In this document: positions 1-6,858 of the stretch, piece after piece | Position numbering within the stretch: position 1 is the first letter of the stretch | Layout: every line of letters starts with the position of its first letter | Source: Rhodovarius sp. | GTDB taxonomy: Bacteria; Pseudomonadota; Alphaproteobacteria; Acetobacterales; Acetobacteraceae | Length of the DNA: 32,545 nt | Assembly (NCBI GenBank): GCA_025057055.1 | Contig: JANWYF010000207.1 | Coordinates: 1 to 32,545, forward strand | Direction of reading: 5' to 3' | Notes under the pieces: model-generated | Seen by the model: only the letters and a program-made list of their open reading frames with translations | Database searches by the model: none | What the model was told of the DNA's origin: nothing | Program-made: the position numbers and the translations under genes

Positions 1-191
1 ACCACCAGCACATTGGGCCCGGGCGCCGCCTGGGCCAGCGCATAAGCGCGGGCGAAGCCAGCATCGTCGAGCCAGCCGTGCTCGACCACCACGAGGCGAT
101 GCATCTCGGCGATCACGGCGCTGCCACCACCCACCGCGACCAGCGACAGCAGGGCAAGACCCGCCATCAGGGCCCAGAGGTCATCCTCCAT
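1..191 (-). CDS. Chromate transporter (CHR family), second half-subunit, 3' end cut off by window edge
   Basis: This is the first 63 codons of a short-chain CHR-family membrane protein. The ATG (191-189) overlaps the TGA of the upstream half-transporter by one base (TGATG), which indicates translational coupling. The visible N-terminus has a first membrane helix with a GGGSAV loop (the CHR FGGG-type motif), then a HGWLDDAGFARAYALAQAAPGPN stretch whose central AQAAPGPN is the CHR family Q-x-x-PGP signature. In the family, two half-size proteins of about 180 residues each form the equivalent of one long ChrA, exporting chromate by proton-driven antiport. Substrate is inferred from family only; many CHR members have no tested substrate. 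The C-terminal two thirds lie outside the window. Confidence 0.85.
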   Translation of the reverse strand, partial: MEDDLWALMAGLALLSLVAVGGGSAVIAEMHRLVVVEHGWLDDAGFARAYALAQAAPGPNVLV

Positions 192-730
192 CAGCCCGCC
201 CTGCCCCGCCACTCCCACCAGGCCGCCAGGATGCCGGCCGGCGCACAGGCGACCACCACCGCACCGATCGGCAGGCGGAGCAGCGCGAGGGCAAGGACCA
301 GCCCCCCTACTGCCCACATCGCCGCAGAAGGGCGGGACCGCCGCGCCATCTTGATCGCGGTGCCGAGCATCATCCCCGCTGCCCCCGCCGCCACCCCAGC
401 CAGCGCCCCGCGGACCGGAGGATGCGTGCCATACTGGTCATAGAGCCCGGCCAAAGCCGCGAGGATGACAAGCGGCCCCAGAAAGAGGCCGGCCACCGCG
501 GCCAAGGCTCCGGGCAGGCCGGCAAAGCCATAGCCCACGATGATCGCCGTATTCATCGCATTGGGGCCTGGCAGCGCCTGGCCCAGGCCCAGCCGTTCTG
601 CATATTCGGCATCGGTCAGCCAGCCGCGCTTTTCGACCAGCATGCGCCGGGCCCAGGCATTGGCGCCTCCGAAGCCCGACAGCCCGACCTGCAGATAGGC
701 CAGGAACAGCGCCGCCGCGCCGGGCTTCAC
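191..730 (-). CDS. Chromate transporter (CHR family), first half-subunit
   Basis: A 179-residue integral membrane protein of the CHR family, the length expected for a short-chain half transporter. Near the N-terminus it has an SGFGGANAW loop (residues about 18-26; canonical members have FGGP) and a GWLTDAEYAERLGLGQALPGPN segment containing the family L-x-Q-x-x-PGP motif. Four to five hydrophobic segments follow. The start is GTG at 730-728, overlapping the stop of the M20 amidohydrolase (GTGA, 4 bases), so the amidohydrolase and both half transporters form one operon. It presumably pairs with the next gene to make the functional transporter. An anion other than chromate is possible, and the amidohydrolase neighbour gives no support for chromate resistance. 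Confidence 0.85.
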   Translation of the reverse strand: MKPGAAALFLAYLQVGLSGFGGANAWARRMLVEKRGWLTDAEYAERLGLGQALPGPNAMNTAIIVGYGFAGLPGALAAVAGLFLGPLVILAALAGLYDQYGTHPPVRGALAGVAAGAAGMMLGTAIKMARRSRPSAAMWAVGGLVLALALLRLPIGAVVVACAPAGILAAWWEWRGRAG

Positions 731-1902
731 CGCGGCAGCAGCTGCTCGACCAGCCGCGCCCAGTAGCTCGCGCCGATCGGCAGCACCTCATCGTTGAAAT
801 CATAGGCGGGGTGGTGCAGCCCCGGGTCGGAGCCGGTCCGCCCGCTGCCCAGCATGATGTAGCAGCCCGGCCGGGCCTGCAGCATGAAGGCGAAATCTTC
901 AGCCCCCATGGTGGGTTGGGGCATCTCATGCACCCGCCCCTCCCCGGCGATGGCGACGGCGGCCGAGATCGCGAGGCGCGTGCTCTCCGGATCATTGACG
1001 GTGGCGGGGTAGGAGCGGTCGAAGCGCGCCGTCGCCTGCGCACCGAAGGCAGCCGCGATAGTGGGCACCATGTGCAGGAAGCGCTGCTCCAGCAGATCCC
1101 CCACCTCCGGGCGGAACCAGCGCGCCGTGCCCTGCATGCTGACCGTGTCGGGAATCACGTTGTAGGTGAAGCCCCCCTTCACATGGCCGATGGTCAGCAC
1201 GCCCGCCTCCAGCGGATCGACATTGCGCGCGATGATGCTCTGCAGGGCCTGGATGATGGCGGCGGCGACGAGGATCGGGTCCGTCCCCTCATGCGGCATG
1301 GCGGCATGGGCGCCGCGGCCGGTGATCAGGACCTCGAGATTGGCCACGGCCGCCATCACCGGCCCCTCGCGCCAGGCGAAATGCCCTGCCGGGAGGCCGG
1401 GCCAATTGTGCATGCCGAAGACGCGTTCGACCGGGAAACGTTCGAACAGCCCATCGGCCACCATGACCCTGCCGCCGGCCAGATTTTCCTCCGCCGGCTG
1501 GAAGATCAGCACCACGCTGCCCGAGAAGTTCCGCGTCTCCGCCAGGTAGCGGGCGGCACCGAGCAGCATCGCGGTATGCCCGTCATGCCCGCAGGCGTGC
1601 ATCTTGCCCGGATGGCGGCTGGCATGCGGGACGCCGCTGCATTCCTCGATCGGCAGGGCGTCCATGTCGGCGCGCAGCCCGATGGCCCGGCCATGGGGGC
1701 CGCCCCGACCATGAATGACCGCCACCACCCCGGTGCGGCTGAAGCCCTCCACCACCTCGTCGCAGCCGAAGGCGCGCAGCCGTTCCGCCACCAGCCGGGC
1801 GGTGCGGTGCTCCTCGAAGCCGAGTTCGGGATGCTGGTGGAAATCACGCCGCCAGGCGGTCATCTCGGCGTGGAATTCGGCGATGCGAGGGATCACGGGC
1901 AT
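727..1902 (-). CDS. M20 family amidohydrolase (hippurate hydrolase / N-acyl amino acid amidohydrolase type)
   Basis: A 391-residue cytosolic M20D-type metallo-amidohydrolase, normal length for the family. Metal-ligand motifs are intact: ACGHDGHT at 103-110 (C104, H106), PAEEN at 136-140 (E138/E139), the His of GMHNWPGLP (H165) and GAEDF near the C-terminus. The dimerisation (lid) domain lies between roughly residues 185 and 295, with the conserved GRGAHAAMPHEGTDP. Members hydrolyse N-acyl or N-aroyl amino acids (hippurate, indoleacetyl conjugates, N-acetyl amino acids); the substrate here is unknown. The ATG is preceded by GGAGG six bases upstream, and a promoter-like sequence lies at 1923-1951. 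It is the first gene of an operon with the two CHR half transporters. Confidence 0.93.
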   Translation of the reverse strand: MPVIPRIAEFHAEMTAWRRDFHQHPELGFEEHRTARLVAERLRAFGCDEVVEGFSRTGVVAVIHGRGGPHGRAIGLRADMDALPIEECSGVPHASRHPGKMHACGHDGHTAMLLGAARYLAETRNFSGSVVLIFQPAEENLAGGRVMVADGLFERFPVERVFGMHNWPGLPAGHFAWREGPVMAAVANLEVLITGRGAHAAMPHEGTDPILVAAAIIQALQSIIARNVDPLEAGVLTIGHVKGGFTYNVIPDTVSMQGTARWFRPEVGDLLEQRFLHMVPTIAAAFGAQATARFDRSYPATVNDPESTRLAISAAVAIAGEGRVHEMPQPTMGAEDFAFMLQARPGCYIMLGSGRTGSDPGLHHPAYDFNDEVLPIGASYWARLVEQLLPR

Positions 1903-1922
1903 GGCAGGCCTCCGGCCCCACC

Positions 1923-1951
1923 TGTCTAGACCTTTGGCCAGGCCGCGTCAC
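1923..1951 (-). promoter_or_regulatory. Putative sigma70-type promoter of the amidohydrolase-chromate transporter operon
   Basis: On the minus strand GTGACG (1951-1946) and TAGACA (1928-1923) are separated by exactly 17 bases. The expected transcript would begin about 15 bases upstream of the gene start at 1902, leaving room for the GGAGG ribosome binding site. Seen by eye; no start-site data. Confidence 0.45.
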
Positions 1952-1980
1952 CGCCCAGGGCCCCCCGCTTGATCCGGCAG

Positions 1981-2007
1981 AGCGATCGACCATCTGGCAA
2001 GCGATCG
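1981..2007. repeat. Paired AGCGATCG direct repeat
   Basis: The octamer AGCGATCG occurs at 1981-1988 and again at 2000-2007, 19 bases start to start (close to two helical turns). Each copy contains the palindrome CGATCG. The pair lies between the putative amidohydrolase promoter and the small membrane-peptide gene at 2024, a position suited to a regulator binding site. No regulator gene is adjacent, and short CG-rich repeats can arise by chance in this genome. Confidence 0.3.
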
Positions 2008-2023
2008 GGCGGAGGAGCCTCGG

Positions 2024-2170
2024 ATGATCGTCAGGACCATGCTGGCACCGGTGTTGATCGCGCGCTGTGCGGCGCGGCTTGGCTTTGCCGCGGGAGCCTT
2101 GGCCGGGGTGGCCGGGGTGATCAGCCTGTGCGCCCTGAGCCGCGCCTGCCGCCGGCGCCAGGGCGCGTGA
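2024..2170 (+). CDS. Small single-pass membrane peptide, 48 residues, unrecognised
   Basis: An ATG-initiated frame encodes a 48-residue peptide starting MIVRTMLAPVLIARCAARLG and ending in CRRRQGA. It is preceded by a strong Shine-Dalgarno sequence (GGAGGAG at 2011-2017, six bases before the ATG), stronger than that of many longer genes here. Residues about 6-38 are largely hydrophobic with alanine/glycine-rich runs, consistent with one membrane helix. The arginine-rich C-terminus would favour an inside location of that end. There is no family match I recognise. It sits alone between the divergent amidohydrolase operon and the convergent lolD, and a different, longer frame covers the same DNA without comparable signals. 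The case rests on the ribosome binding site plus hydrophobicity. Confidence 0.5.
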   Translation: MIVRTMLAPVLIARCAARLGFAAGALAGVAGVISLCALSRACRRRQGA

Positions 2171-2233
2171 TCACGCCGGAAGGCTGATCGGGGTCATCGC
2201 GCAGGGGGGCAGCTGCGCCTGTCCTGCTCGATC

Positions 2234-2273
2234 GGTGCTGCCGCCTCCTGACAGCGCCCGCGGACGCCGGCGC
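2234..2273. terminator. Weak overlapping hairpins between the small ORF and lolD
   Basis: In the plus-strand RNA GGTGCTG (2234-2240) can pair with CAGCGCC (2252-2258), one G-U pair, 11-base loop. In the minus-strand RNA GCGCC/GGCGC at 2254-2273 can pair with a small loop. Either could end transcription of the flanking convergent genes. Neither has a T-run, so support is weak. Confidence 0.25.
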
Positions 2274-2284
2274 CGACTGCTCCC

Positions 2285-3040
2285 TCAACGCCCCACGACC
2301 AGGGCGGGCATCACCCTGCCCTCGCGGATCGTCAGCGCCCGGTCCATCCGCGCCGCCAGTTCCGGATTGTGGGTGGCAATCAGCGCGCCCAGGCCATGGG
2401 CGCGGCTTTCGGCCAGCAGCTCCTCGAAGACGCGGCTGCCGGTGGCAAGGTCCAGATTGCCCGTCGGCTCATCGGCCAGCAGCAGCCGCGGCCGGTTGGC
2501 GAGGGCGCGGGCGATGGCGACGCGCTGCTGCTCCCCGCCGGAGAGTTTGCCCGGCCGGTGCGACAGCCGTTCCGCCAGACCGAGGCGCGAGAGCAGCTCG
2601 CGCGCCCGGGCTGCCGCCGCTGCCCGCGGCGTGCCGGCGGCAAGCTGCGGCAGCAGGACATTCTCGAGCGCGGTGAACTCCGGCAGCAGGTGGTGGAACT
2701 GGTAGACGAAGCCGATCCTCGACCGGCGCAGCGCCGTGCGCGCGTCATCGGGCAGGGTGCCGGCCGCCCGGCCTTCGATCAGCACCTCCCCCGCATCGGG
2801 GCGTTCGAGCAGGCCGGCCAAGTGCAACAGCGTCGATTTTCCGGTGCCCGAGGGGGCGATGAGGGCCACGATCTCCCCCGCGCGGAGCGTGAGCGAGGCA
2901 TCCTCGAGCACGGTCAGGATCCCGGCCTCGGTCCGGAAGCGCCGGGCCACCCCGCGCAGTTCGAGCAGCGGCGGGTCGGTCGCCGGGATCGAGGCTGCGC
3001 CCCCCGGCTGTGCCGTGACGCCGGCGGCCCGTTCATTCAT
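2285..3040 (-). CDS. lolD: Lipoprotein-releasing system ATP-binding protein LolD
   Basis: A 251-residue ABC ATPase that powers extraction of outer-membrane lipoproteins from the inner membrane together with LolC/E. P-loop APSGTGKST is at residues 62-70 (alanine at its first position instead of glycine). Next come a Q-loop in [17 protein letters not shown], which is typical of LolD, the signature LSGGEQQR, Walker [13 protein letters not shown], and the H-loop in IATHNPE. The first 22 residues are a low-complexity extension before the ABC core. The ATG overlaps the end of lolC by 8 bases (3033-3040), so the two subunits are translationally coupled. It is the last gene of the coxG-moxR-lolC-lolD unit. 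Confidence 0.95.
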   Translation of the reverse strand: MNERAAGVTAQPGGAASIPATDPPLLELRGVARRFRTEAGILTVLEDASLTLRAGEIVALIAPSGTGKSTLLHLAGLLERPDAGEVLIEGRAAGTLPDDARTALRRSRIGFVYQFHHLLPEFTALENVLLPQLAAGTPRAAAAARARELLSRLGLAERLSHRPGKLSGGEQQRVAIARALANRPRLLLADEPTGNLDLATGSRVFEELLAESRAHGLGALIATHNPELAARMDRALTIREGRVMPALVVGR

Positions 3041-4283
3041 GGCGCAGCATCACCACCGGATCGGTCCGCGCCGCGCGCCAGGCCGGATAGATGGTCGCCA
3101 GGAAGGAGAGGACCAGGCCCATGCCGACCGCCTGCGCCACATCGACCGGATCGACCACCGCCGGCAGCTGGGTGAGGTAGTAGACCTCGGGGCTGAAGAG
3201 TTCGGTGCCCGAGAGCGATTGCACGAGCTGGCGGATCTCCTCGATGTGGGCGCAAAAGAGCAGGCCCAGGGCGAAGCCGATCGCGGTGCCGGCCACGCCG
3301 ATCGAGGCGCCGGCGAGCAGGAAGATGCGCAGGATCGCCCCGCGCGTCGCCCCCATGGTGCGCAGCACCGCGATATCGCGCCCCTTGTCCTTGACCAGCA
3401 TGATCAGGGAGGAGACGATGTTGAAGGCGGCGACCAGGATGATCAGCGTCAGGATCAGGAACATGACGTTGCGCTGCACCTGGACCGCGGCGAAGAAGCT
3501 GCTGTTGAGCTCCTGCCAATCGAGGATGCGCACCGGCATTCCGGCGGCGGCCCGGATCGCGGCATGCGCGGCGCGCGGGCGGGTCGGATCGGCCAGGAAC
3601 ACCTCGATCTGGTGCGCGGCATCGCCGATCTGGAAATAGCTCTGCGCCGCCGCCATCGGCAGGAAGACGAAGGCGCTGTCGTATTCGTGCATGCCGACTT
3701 CGAACAGCGCGACCACGCGGAAGGCGCGCAGGCGCGGGATCGTGCCGATCACGGTCGCCCGCCCCTGGGGCGAGACCAGGGTGATGCGATCCCCGACCGC
3801 GAGGCCGAGGCGGAAGGCAAGCCGGGTGCCGATCACGATCGCATCCTCGCCCCGGAACTCCTCGAGGCTGCCGGCGCGGATATTCTCGGCGATGATGCGC
3901 CGGGCGCGCAGATCCTCCGGCCGGATGCCGCGCGCGATCCCGCCCGTCGCCCCGCCGGCTTCGGAGGTGAAGAGCACCTGTCCCTCGACGATCGGGGTGG
4001 CGGAGACGACCCCCGGTGCGGCGCGCAGCCGTTCGGTGAGGGCGACCCAGTCCGACAGCGGCGTGCGGTCGGCCGCATGAACGCCGAGATGGCCGTTCAG
4101 CCCCAGGATGCGGGTCAGCAGCTCCTCGCGGAAGCCGTTCATCACCGACATCACGATGATCAGCGTGGCCACCCCGAGGGCGATGCCGATCAGCGAAAAG
4201 ACGGCGATGATGGAGACGAAGCGTTCCCCCTTGCGCGCGCGCAGATAGCGGAAGGCCACCATCCGTTCGAAGGCGTCGAACAT
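3033..4283 (-). CDS. lolC: Lipoprotein-releasing system transmembrane protein LolC/LolE
   Basis: A 416-residue inner-membrane permease of the LolC/E family, normal length. The start [20 protein letters not shown] (ATG 4283-4281) matches the family N-terminus. The first membrane helix follows ([20 protein letters not shown]), then a large periplasmic MacB-like domain to about residue 265, then three C-terminal helices in the FtsX-type permease domain. The frame runs open far upstream, but those residues do not resemble LolC and overlap the moxR gene. The ATG lies 22 bases after the moxR stop. A single LolC/E-type subunit is encoded here, as in many alphaproteobacteria where a homodimer (LolF-like) is assumed. 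Not stress-related to the cox genes by any known mechanism. Confidence 0.94.
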   Translation of the reverse strand: MFDAFERMVAFRYLRARKGERFVSIIAVFSLIGIALGVATLIIVMSVMNGFREELLTRILGLNGHLGVHAADRTPLSDWVALTERLRAAPGVVSATPIVEGQVLFTSEAGGATGGIARGIRPEDLRARRIIAENIRAGSLEEFRGEDAIVIGTRLAFRLGLAVGDRITLVSPQGRATVIGTIPRLRAFRVVALFEVGMHEYDSAFVFLPMAAAQSYFQIGDAAHQIEVFLADPTRPRAAHAAIRAAAGMPVRILDWQELNSSFFAAVQVQRNVMFLILTLIILVAAFNIVSSLIMLVKDKGRDIAVLRTMGATRGAILRIFLLAGASIGVAGTAIGFALGLLFCAHIEEIRQLVQSLSGTELFSPEVYYLTQLPAVVDPVDVAQAVGMGLVLSFLATIYPAWRAARTDPVVMLRHE

Positions 4284-4305
4284 CAGGCAAGCCCCGCGCG
4301 ATGGG

Positions 4306-5202
4306 TCATGAGGCGGCGCGCGCCTCCGCCACCAGCCGTGCCGCCTCGGCCCCGCGCAGGCGCGCGATGTCGTCCTGGTATTTGAGGAGCACGCCGATCG
4401 TCTCCTCGACCAGGGCGGGGGAGAGATCCTCGGCGTTGAGGGCCGTGAGGGCCTGGGCCCAGTCGATGGTCTCGGCCACGCCGGGCAGCTTGAAGTAATC
4501 CCCCTGCCTGAGCTTCTGCACGAAGGCGACGACCTGGGCGGAGAGCTGCTCCCCCACCTCGGGCGCGCGCAGGGCCAGGATCGCGCGTTCCCGCGCGGCC
4601 GAGGGGTAGTCCACCCACTGGTAGAGGCAGCGGCGGCGGATCGCGTCATGCACCTCCCGCGTACGGTTGGAGGTGATGACGACGATCGGCGGCGTCTCGG
4701 CGCGGATGGTGCCAAGTTCCGGGATGGTGATCTGGAAATCGGCCAGCACCTCGAGCAGGAAGGCCTCGAAGGGCTCGTCGGCGCGGTCCAGCTCGTCGAT
4801 CAGCAGCACCGCCGGCGGGCCGGAGAGGGCGGCCAGCAGCGGCCGTTCGAGCAGGAACTCGCGGCTGTAGATGTCAGGGCGGGCACCGCCCTCGGCCATC
4901 CGAATGGCCAAGAGCTGCTTGGCCGCGTTCCACTCGTAGGCGGCCGCGGCCAGATCGAGCCCGTCATAGCACTGCAGCCGAACCAGCCGCCGCCCCAGCC
5001 CCGCGGCCAGCACCTTGGCGATCTCGGTCTTGCCGGTGCCTGGCTCCCCTTCGAGGAACAGCGGCCGGCCCATGACCAGCGCCAGGAAGATCACCGTCGC
5101 CAGGGCCCGGTCGGCGACATAGCCCTGGGCGGCGAGCAGCGCCTCCGTCTCCTCGACGCTGGCCGGCAGGGGGCGGGGGGCGGGGGTGGCTGGGCTGTCC
5201 AT
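4306..5202 (-). CDS. MoxR-type AAA+ ATPase, CoxD-like
   Basis: A 298-residue AAA+ ATPase of the MoxR group. Walker A GEPGTGKTE is at residues 52-60, Walker B LLIDELDR at about 133-140, sensor-1 Asn at 179 (VITSNRTRE), and the arginine-finger region RRRC at 189-192. CoxD of aerobic CO dehydrogenase clusters is an AAA+ chaperone that acts with CoxE in maturing the [CuSMoO2] centre. Other molybdenum hydroxylases (xanthine dehydrogenase-like enzymes) use related CoxD proteins. The ATG (5202-5200) overlaps the coxG stop by one base (TGATG). No CoxE (VWA protein) follows; lolC does. No molybdenum hydroxylase subunits are in the window. CoxD-like is chosen because of the adjacent coxG; a general MoxR chaperone is the alternative. 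Confidence 0.87.
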   Translation of the reverse strand: MDSPATPAPRPLPASVEETEALLAAQGYVADRALATVIFLALVMGRPLFLEGEPGTGKTEIAKVLAAGLGRRLVRLQCYDGLDLAAAAYEWNAAKQLLAIRMAEGGARPDIYSREFLLERPLLAALSGPPAVLLIDELDRADEPFEAFLLEVLADFQITIPELGTIRAETPPIVVITSNRTREVHDAIRRRCLYQWVDYPSAARERAILALRAPEVGEQLSAQVVAFVQKLRQGDYFKLPGVAETIDWAQALTALNAEDLSPALVEETIGVLLKYQDDIARLRGAEAARLVAEARAAS

Positions 5203-5807
5203 CAGGTCGAGAGGAAAAGGAGGTAGAGCACCCAGAGGAAGAGGAGGCTTCCGATCCAGAAGGCGAGAGGCATGCCGGCAAACTCCTTGGGGATGAGGCT
5301 GAGCATCGACAGACCGGGGGCCGGGGCCGGGGCGGCTGGCTGTTCGGCCGCCGGGGCCGGCGAGCTGGCCGCCAGCTGCGCGGCGAAGCGGTCGAAGAAC
5401 TGATCCGACATCTGCTTGGCGGTGGCGTCGATCAACCGGGCGCCGAGCTGGGCCATCTTGCCCCCGACCTGGGCCTTGGCGGCATAGGTCAGGCGGGTCT
5501 CCTGCGGGCCGTGCTCTTCCAGCCGGACTTCGGCGCTGCCCTTGGCGAAGCCCATGGCCCCTCCCTGCCCCTCTCCGGAGATGATGTAGCGGGCGGGTGG
5601 ATCGAGGTCGGAGAGCGCGACCTTGACCGTAAAGCGCGCGGCCATGGGGCCGATCTTGAGGGCGACGCGGGCCGTCAGCTCGGTGTCGGAGTGCTTCTCC
5701 AGCGCCTCGCAACCCGGAATGGCCGCCTGCAGCACGGCAGGGTCATTGAGCGCGGCCCACACCCTCTCCCGCGGGGCGGGGATCAGCCGCTCGCCGGTCA
5801 TGTCCAT
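5202..5807 (-). CDS. CoxG family protein (carbon monoxide dehydrogenase subunit G, SRPBCC fold)
   Basis: A 201-residue protein. Residues 1-145 form a CoxG/SRPBCC domain: opening GERLIPAPRERVWAALNDP, the PGCEALE segment, and the VGGKMAQLGARLID region typical of the family. A proline/alanine-rich linker (about 147-165) follows, and a C-terminal membrane helix (about 181-199, LAFWIGSLLFLWVLYLLFL). CoxG recruits CO dehydrogenase to the cytoplasmic membrane in Oligotropha, and the membrane tail is the expected anchor. The ATG at 5807 has GGAGGTG eight bases upstream (5822-5816) and a promoter-like sequence at 5838-5866. It heads the unit coxG-moxR-lolC-lolD. Its molybdenum hydroxylase partner must lie elsewhere. 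Confidence 0.9.
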   Translation of the reverse strand: MDMTGERLIPAPRERVWAALNDPAVLQAAIPGCEALEKHSDTELTARVALKIGPMAARFTVKVALSDLDPPARYIISGEGQGGAMGFAKGSAEVRLEEHGPQETRLTYAAKAQVGGKMAQLGARLIDATAKQMSDQFFDRFAAQLAASSPAPAAEQPAAPAPAPGLSMLSLIPKEFAGMPLAFWIGSLLFLWVLYLLFLST

Positions 5808-5837
5808 GATGCGCGCACCTCCATCGCTGCCCGGGCG

Positions 5838-5866
5838 GTATTACGGGTGGCGGGCGCCGCTGGCCA
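5838..5866 (-). promoter_or_regulatory. Putative promoter of the coxG-moxR-lolC-lolD unit
   Basis: Minus strand: TGGCCA (5866-5861), a 17-base spacer, then TAATAC (5843-5838), which is the most consensus-like -10 in the window. The gene start is at 5807, leaving a leader of about 25 bases that contains the GGAGGTG ribosome binding site. Divergent from prpB. Confidence 0.5.
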
Positions 5867-5875
5867 GGGGGGATG

Positions 5876-5905
5876 CTGCCGCGGCTGCCCGATCCGGGCT
5901 ATGAG
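5876..5905 (+). promoter_or_regulatory. Putative prpB promoter
   Basis: CTGCCG (5876-5881), an 18-base spacer, TATGAG (5900-5905). The prpB ATG is at 5935 with a purine-rich GGAGGGAGGTG ribosome binding site between. The -35 match is poor. Confidence 0.35.
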
Positions 5906-5934
5906 CGCCCCCATCTGCAGGAGGGAGGTGCGAG

Positions 5935-6858
5935 ATGCCCTACATCGTCGGTGAGGATCTGCCCACGGCACCGGCCGGGGAGCGTTTCCGCGCCCTGCTC
6001 GAGCGGGGGCGAATCCTGCAGATGCCGGGAGCGCATCTCGGCCTGGCCGCGCTGCTCGCCAAGCGCCAGGGCTTTGAGGCGCTCTACATCTCCGGTGCGG
6101 CGATGTCGGCCACCATGGGCCTGCCTGACCTCGGCATGATCACGATCGAGGATGTCTGCTTCCACATCCGCCAGGTGGTGCGCGCCGCCATGCTGCCCGT
6201 GCTGGTGGACGGCGATACCGGCTATGGCGAGGCGCTCAATGTCATGCACATGGTCCGCTGCTTCGAGGAGGCGGGCGCGGCGGCGGTGCACCTCGAGGAT
6301 CAGCTGCTGCCCAAGAAATGCGGCCACCTCAACGACAAGAAGCTCGCCCCGGCCGGGGAGATGGCCGCCAAGATCGCAGCGGCGCGCAAGGCGCGGCGGC
6401 ATCTCTACATCATCGCCCGCACCGATGCGGTGGCCAGCGAGGGGATGGATGCCGCCATCGACCGGGCCAAGCGCTACCTGGAGGCGGGGGCGGATGCGAT
6501 ATTTCCCGAAGCGCTGACCAGCCGGGAGATGTTCGTCGAGTTCGCCCGCCGCCTGCCGGGGGTGAAGCTGCTCGCCAACATGACCGAGTTCGGGCGCACC
6601 CCGTTCTTCACCGCCGCCGAGTTCGAGCAGATGGGCTATGCGATGGTGATCTGGCCGGTCTCCCACCTCCGCGTCGCGGCCAAGGCCTGGGAGTCGCTCT
6701 ATGCCGAGATCCGCGCCGAGGGCGGCACCCACAAGAGCCTCTCGCGGATGCAGACGCGCGCCGAACTCTACGAGACGATCGGCTACCACGACTACGAGGC
6801 GCTGGATCACAGCCTGATCCGCACCGTCCTGCCGGAGGCCATGGCGCAGCAGCCGTGA
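5935..6858 (+). CDS. Isocitrate lyase / PEP mutase superfamily protein, 2-methylisocitrate lyase-like
   Basis: A 307-residue TIM-barrel carbon-carbon lyase. Magnesium-binding VDGDTGYG is at 91-98 and HLEDQ at 119-123. The catalytic loop KKCGH is at 127-131, with the KxCGH cysteine (C129) that marks the true lyases of the superfamily. The closest characterised enzyme is PrpB, which splits 2-methylisocitrate to pyruvate and succinate in the methylcitrate cycle. Relatives also include oxaloacetate decarboxylase and 2,3-dimethylmalate lyase, so the substrate is open. No prpC or prpD is adjacent. The ATG at 5935 follows a strong AGGAGGGAGGTG. Its stop overlaps the GTG start of the next gene by 4 bases, so it is co-transcribed with the deacetylase-like gene. 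Confidence 0.88.
   Translation: MPYIVGEDLPTAPAGERFRALLERGRILQMPGAHLGLAALLAKRQGFEALYISGAAMSATMGLPDLGMITIEDVCFHIRQVVRAAMLPVLVDGDTGYGEALNVMHMVRCFEEAGAAAVHLEDQLLPKKCGHLNDKKLAPAGEMAAKIAAARKARRHLYIIARTDAVASEGMDAAIDRAKRYLEAGADAIFPEALTSREMFVEFARRLPGVKLLANMTEFGRTPFFTAAEFEQMGYAMVIWPVSHLRVAAKAWESLYAEIRAEGGTHKSLSRMQTRAELYETIGYHDYEALDHSLIRTVLPEAMAQQP

Noticed and set aside
2736-4385. 549-codon plus-strand frame opposite lolC/lolD
   Set aside because: Low-complexity, charged translation with no family features. It exists because GC-rich codon use in the real minus-strand genes leaves the complement open.
4306-5807. An aerobic CO dehydrogenase gene cluster
   Set aside because: Only CoxG and a CoxD-like ATPase are present; no large, medium or small subunit and no CoxE or CoxF. 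CO oxidation cannot be claimed from this window.
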